From NCBI GenBank assembly GCA_949743895.1, contig CATJUX010000082.1:1-16717 (forward strand): a stretch of 16,717 bases of DNA, given 5' to 3'. Below the pieces are notes generated by a model that saw nothing but the letters and a program-made list of their open reading frames with translations, ran no database searches and had not been told where the DNA came from. The stretch is from JANFXS01 sp022791155. Lineage in GTDB: Bacteria > Bacillota > Clostridia > Lachnospirales > Anaerotignaceae. The position numbers were made by a program, and so were the translations under genes. Below, in pieces: positions 14,996 to 16,717 of the stretch (positions are counted from its first letter, which is position 1; the number at the start of each line of letters is the position of its first letter).

Positions 14996-16396
14996 TTATA
15001 CCATGTTTTCTTCTGCAATTTGTTTGTTTAGCTTTCTCATTTCCAAAACCACAAAGAAAAAAACTATAACACCACTTATTATTTCAGCCAAAGGCCCGGC
15101 ATAAAGTATGCCATCAAGCCCAAAAAACACAGGCAAAATCAATATGAGAGGAACAAGCATAAACAGCGAACGCATCATTGACAGCACAGAAGCCTTAACA
15201 GCTTGTCCCGTAGCCTGAAAATATCCAGTTGAAATGATTATAAACCCTGAAAGGAACATAGCCATAAGATATACCCTCATGCATTTGTAAGCAAATTGAG
15301 CAAAGTTTTCCTCACCTGTTCCAAAAAGGCTAAGCGGAACCTCTGGAAAGAATACGCACACTATCCAGCCTAAAAAAGCAATGACTGAAGCCAAAACCAC
15401 AGCAAATTTATATGTTTCTTTGACACGCCGCGGTTTTTTTGCCCCGATATTAAATCCAATGATCGGCTGCATGCCAATATTTATTCCAATGCTAAAACTA
15501 ATTATAATTCCACTGACTTTCATGACAATTCCCATGGCACTTAAAGCAACATCACCGCCAACATCTGACAAATCGCCATAATGTAACAATGAATTATTAA
15601 GTATAACCTGTAGAACTGTCATTCCAATTTGAGTTGTAGAACTTGCTATTCCCAAAACAGTGAAAGTTTTTACAATTCTCATATCAAGTTTGAACAAACT
15701 TTTTTTAATACGCATATGGCTTTTTTTCGTAAAATAGTACATAACTATAATTGCTGAAATTATTTGGCTTGTTATTGTTGCAATTGCTGCTCCTTTAACT
15801 CCCCAGTTAAAAATAAATATGTATATAGGATCTAAAACTGTGTTGAGCGCCGCTCCAATAAGCATGCTTATCATTGACAAATTAGGGTTTCCATCAGTTC
15901 TAACCAAGTTTGAAAGCCCAGAGCCAACCACCATAAAAGGCGTTCCCAAAAGAATTATAAATGTGTAGTCAACAGCATATTGCATGAAGCTGTCGGCGGC
16001 TCCAAAAAGATATAGCATTGGCTTAAGAAATATAATTCCAATGGCAGTTACAATGATGCCAACCATAGTCAGTATCACAAAAGAATTGTTGAGAACTTTT
16101 TCAGCCACCTCGTCTTTTCCTTCTCCCAGCTTAATTGCCGCATAAGCCGCTGCACCAGAACCAAAAAGCATTGAAAGCGCAAGTGTGATTGTGACCAGCG
16201 GAAAAGCAACTGTTGTTGCCGCATTCCCTTTATATCCAACGCCCTGTCCTATGAATATCTGATCAACCACATTATAAAGGCTGTTCACAAGTATCGAAAT
16301 GACAGCCGGAACAGCAAACTTCATGAGCAATTTTTTCACAGGCTCATATCCCAACGGATTTTCAAAGCTGTCTATGTTTTTGATATTTTCTTCCAT
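14996..16396 (-). CDS. MATE family efflux transporter (MepA-like)
   Basis: An integral membrane protein of 466 residues with about 12 predicted helices in two homologous MatE halves. It is expected to expel cationic drugs or metabolites in exchange for Na+ or H+. Typical segments are KFAVPAVISILVNSLYNVVD and IFIGQGVG in helix 1, DPIYIFIFNWGVKGAAIATI (end of the first half), GIGINIG-type sequence SIGINIGMQPIIGFNIGAKK starting the second half, and ATGQAVKASVLSMMRS near the C-terminus. The pattern is closest to the MepA branch common in clostridia. The ATG at 16396 is preceded by GGGAGG at 7 nt. A good promoter lies 50-80 nt upstream. The substrate is unknown. Confidence 0.92.
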   Translation of the reverse strand: MEENIKNIDSFENPLGYEPVKKLLMKFAVPAVISILVNSLYNVVDQIFIGQGVGYKGNAATTVAFPLVTITLALSMLFGSGAAAYAAIKLGEGKDEVAEKVLNNSFVILTMVGIIVTAIGIIFLKPMLYLFGAADSFMQYAVDYTFIILLGTPFMVVGSGLSNLVRTDGNPNLSMISMLIGAALNTVLDPIYIFIFNWGVKGAAIATITSQIISAIIVMYYFTKKSHMRIKKSLFKLDMRIVKTFTVLGIASSTTQIGMTVLQVILNNSLLHYGDLSDVGGDVALSAMGIVMKVSGIIISFSIGINIGMQPIIGFNIGAKKPRRVKETYKFAVVLASVIAFLGWIVCVFFPEVPLSLFGTGEENFAQFAYKCMRVYLMAMFLSGFIIISTGYFQATGQAVKASVLSMMRSLFMLVPLILILPVFFGLDGILYAGPLAEIISGVIVFFFVVLEMRKLNKQIAEENMV

Positions 16397-16449
16397 TGTA
16401 TTGCCTCCCTACTCTATAAAACACTAAGCTTGTAAATGAAGTATCGCCA

Positions 16450-16478
16450 ATAATATCACAAATTATTTTTAATTGCAA
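16450..16478 (-). promoter_or_regulatory. Promoter of the MATE-DUF4180 unit
   Basis: Minus-strand TTGCAA (16478-16473) and TATTAT (16455-16450) are separated by 17 nt, with a transcription start expected near 16443 and a leader of about 45 nt. Confidence 0.6.
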
Positions 16479-16638
16479 CATATATATTATATAACGAACA
16501 ACAAAACTGCATTTCAAAACATAATAAAATTGGAAATATTTGAAATAGCGCGCAAACTGTACAATATATACGAAAAAAATTACGATAAGTATGAAAAAAT
16601 ATGATAATTATAAAAATAAATTCTACTGTATAATTTCT

Positions 16639-16677
16639 TTGAACAAAAAATTTTTGCGGCAAATTCTTTTTGTTCAA
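16639..16677. repeat. 11-bp perfect inverted repeat upstream of the MATE gene
   Basis: TTGAACAAAAA (16639-16649) and its exact complement (16667-16677) flank 17 nt that contain a further partial stem, TTTG-CGG-CAAA. It could be a terminator for a gene outside the window or a regulatory palindrome. Its stem is AT-rich apart from the loop-proximal part. Confidence 0.5.
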
Positions 16678-16717
16678 CAACACTTTTTATTGCAAGTGAA
16701 ATTTTATAATGATATTA

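Larger units (their letters stand above)
16397..16717. other. AT-rich non-coding region upstream of the MATE gene
   Basis: Apart from the promoter at 16450-16478 and the inverted repeat at 16639-16677, I see no gene or RNA here. The intervening sequence is almost entirely A and T. A 75-codon open frame crosses it but has no ribosome binding site. Confidence 0.5.

Noticed and set aside
16456..16683. 75-codon hydrophobic frame upstream of the MATE gene
   Set aside because: It has no ATG with an SD, it crosses the inverted repeat and ends in the MATE promoter, and its hydrophobicity simply reflects AT-rich codons.
1..16717. Mobile element, CRISPR array, toxin-antitoxin or defence system, tRNA or rRNA gene
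   Set aside because: I looked on both strands and found no transposase, integrase, spaced repeat array, cloverleaf or defence-type protein; the window reads as ordinary chromosomal genes.

Overview
The window is AT-rich chromosomal DNA from a low-GC Gram-positive anaerobe, most likely a member of the Clostridia (Bacillota). The grounds are strong purine-rich Shine-Dalgarno sequences (SD), sigma-A type promoters (TTGACA/TATAAT class), the gene order dGTPase-dnaG-rpoD followed by trmK-nif3, a copper-amine-oxidase-like 'stalk' domain protein, a TGS-fused nucleoside kinase, a K+-type membrane pyrophosphatase and a MepA-like MATE pump. I cannot name a species. I see no mobile element, CRISPR array, tRNA or rRNA.

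Layout. (1) Bases 1-226 hold no recognisable gene. (2) Bases 227-3859 hold a four-gene operon on the minus strand, read from a good promoter at 3831-3859: secreted stalk-domain protein, trmK (tRNA m1A22 methyltransferase), a Nif3-family metalloprotein and a TGS-domain nucleoside kinase. The genes overlap or nearly touch. (3) Bases 3881-8069 hold the macromolecular-synthesis cluster, also on the minus strand: dGTPase, dnaG primase and rpoD, the housekeeping sigma factor, closed by a clear rpoD terminator. Several of its starts appear to be TTG. (4) Bases 8115-9816 hold a divergent plus-strand pair, a tautomerase-superfamily protein and a fold-type III PLP decarboxylase, ending in a near-perfect intrinsic terminator. 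(5) Bases 9951-11448 hold two minus-strand accessory genes, a GyrI-like small-molecule-binding protein and a DUF2461 protein. (6) Bases 11496-13677 hold hppA, the membrane ion-pumping pyrophosphatase, with its own promoter, a potentially structured leader and a terminator. (7) Bases 13700-14540 hold a FadR/GntR-type regulator with a textbook promoter. (8) Bases 14570-16478 hold a MATE efflux pump followed by a DUF4180 protein. A strong inverted repeat lies upstream, near the right edge.

How the parts fit together. Regions 2 and 3 are information-processing genes: nucleotide pool control, priming, transcription initiation and tRNA modification. HppA recovers energy from the pyrophosphate made by biosynthesis. 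The GyrI-like protein, MATE pump and GntR regulator look like stress or xenobiotic functions. The tautomerase/decarboxylase pair is probably a small metabolic module whose substrate is unknown.

I did not find a convincing new multi-gene system. The best leads are the decarboxylase, whose active-site boxes differ from those of LysA, in an operon with a tautomerase; the GyrI-like protein with its EGFWW motif; the stalk-domain protein heading the trmK-nif3 operon; and the palindromic elements upstream of hppA and the MATE gene.
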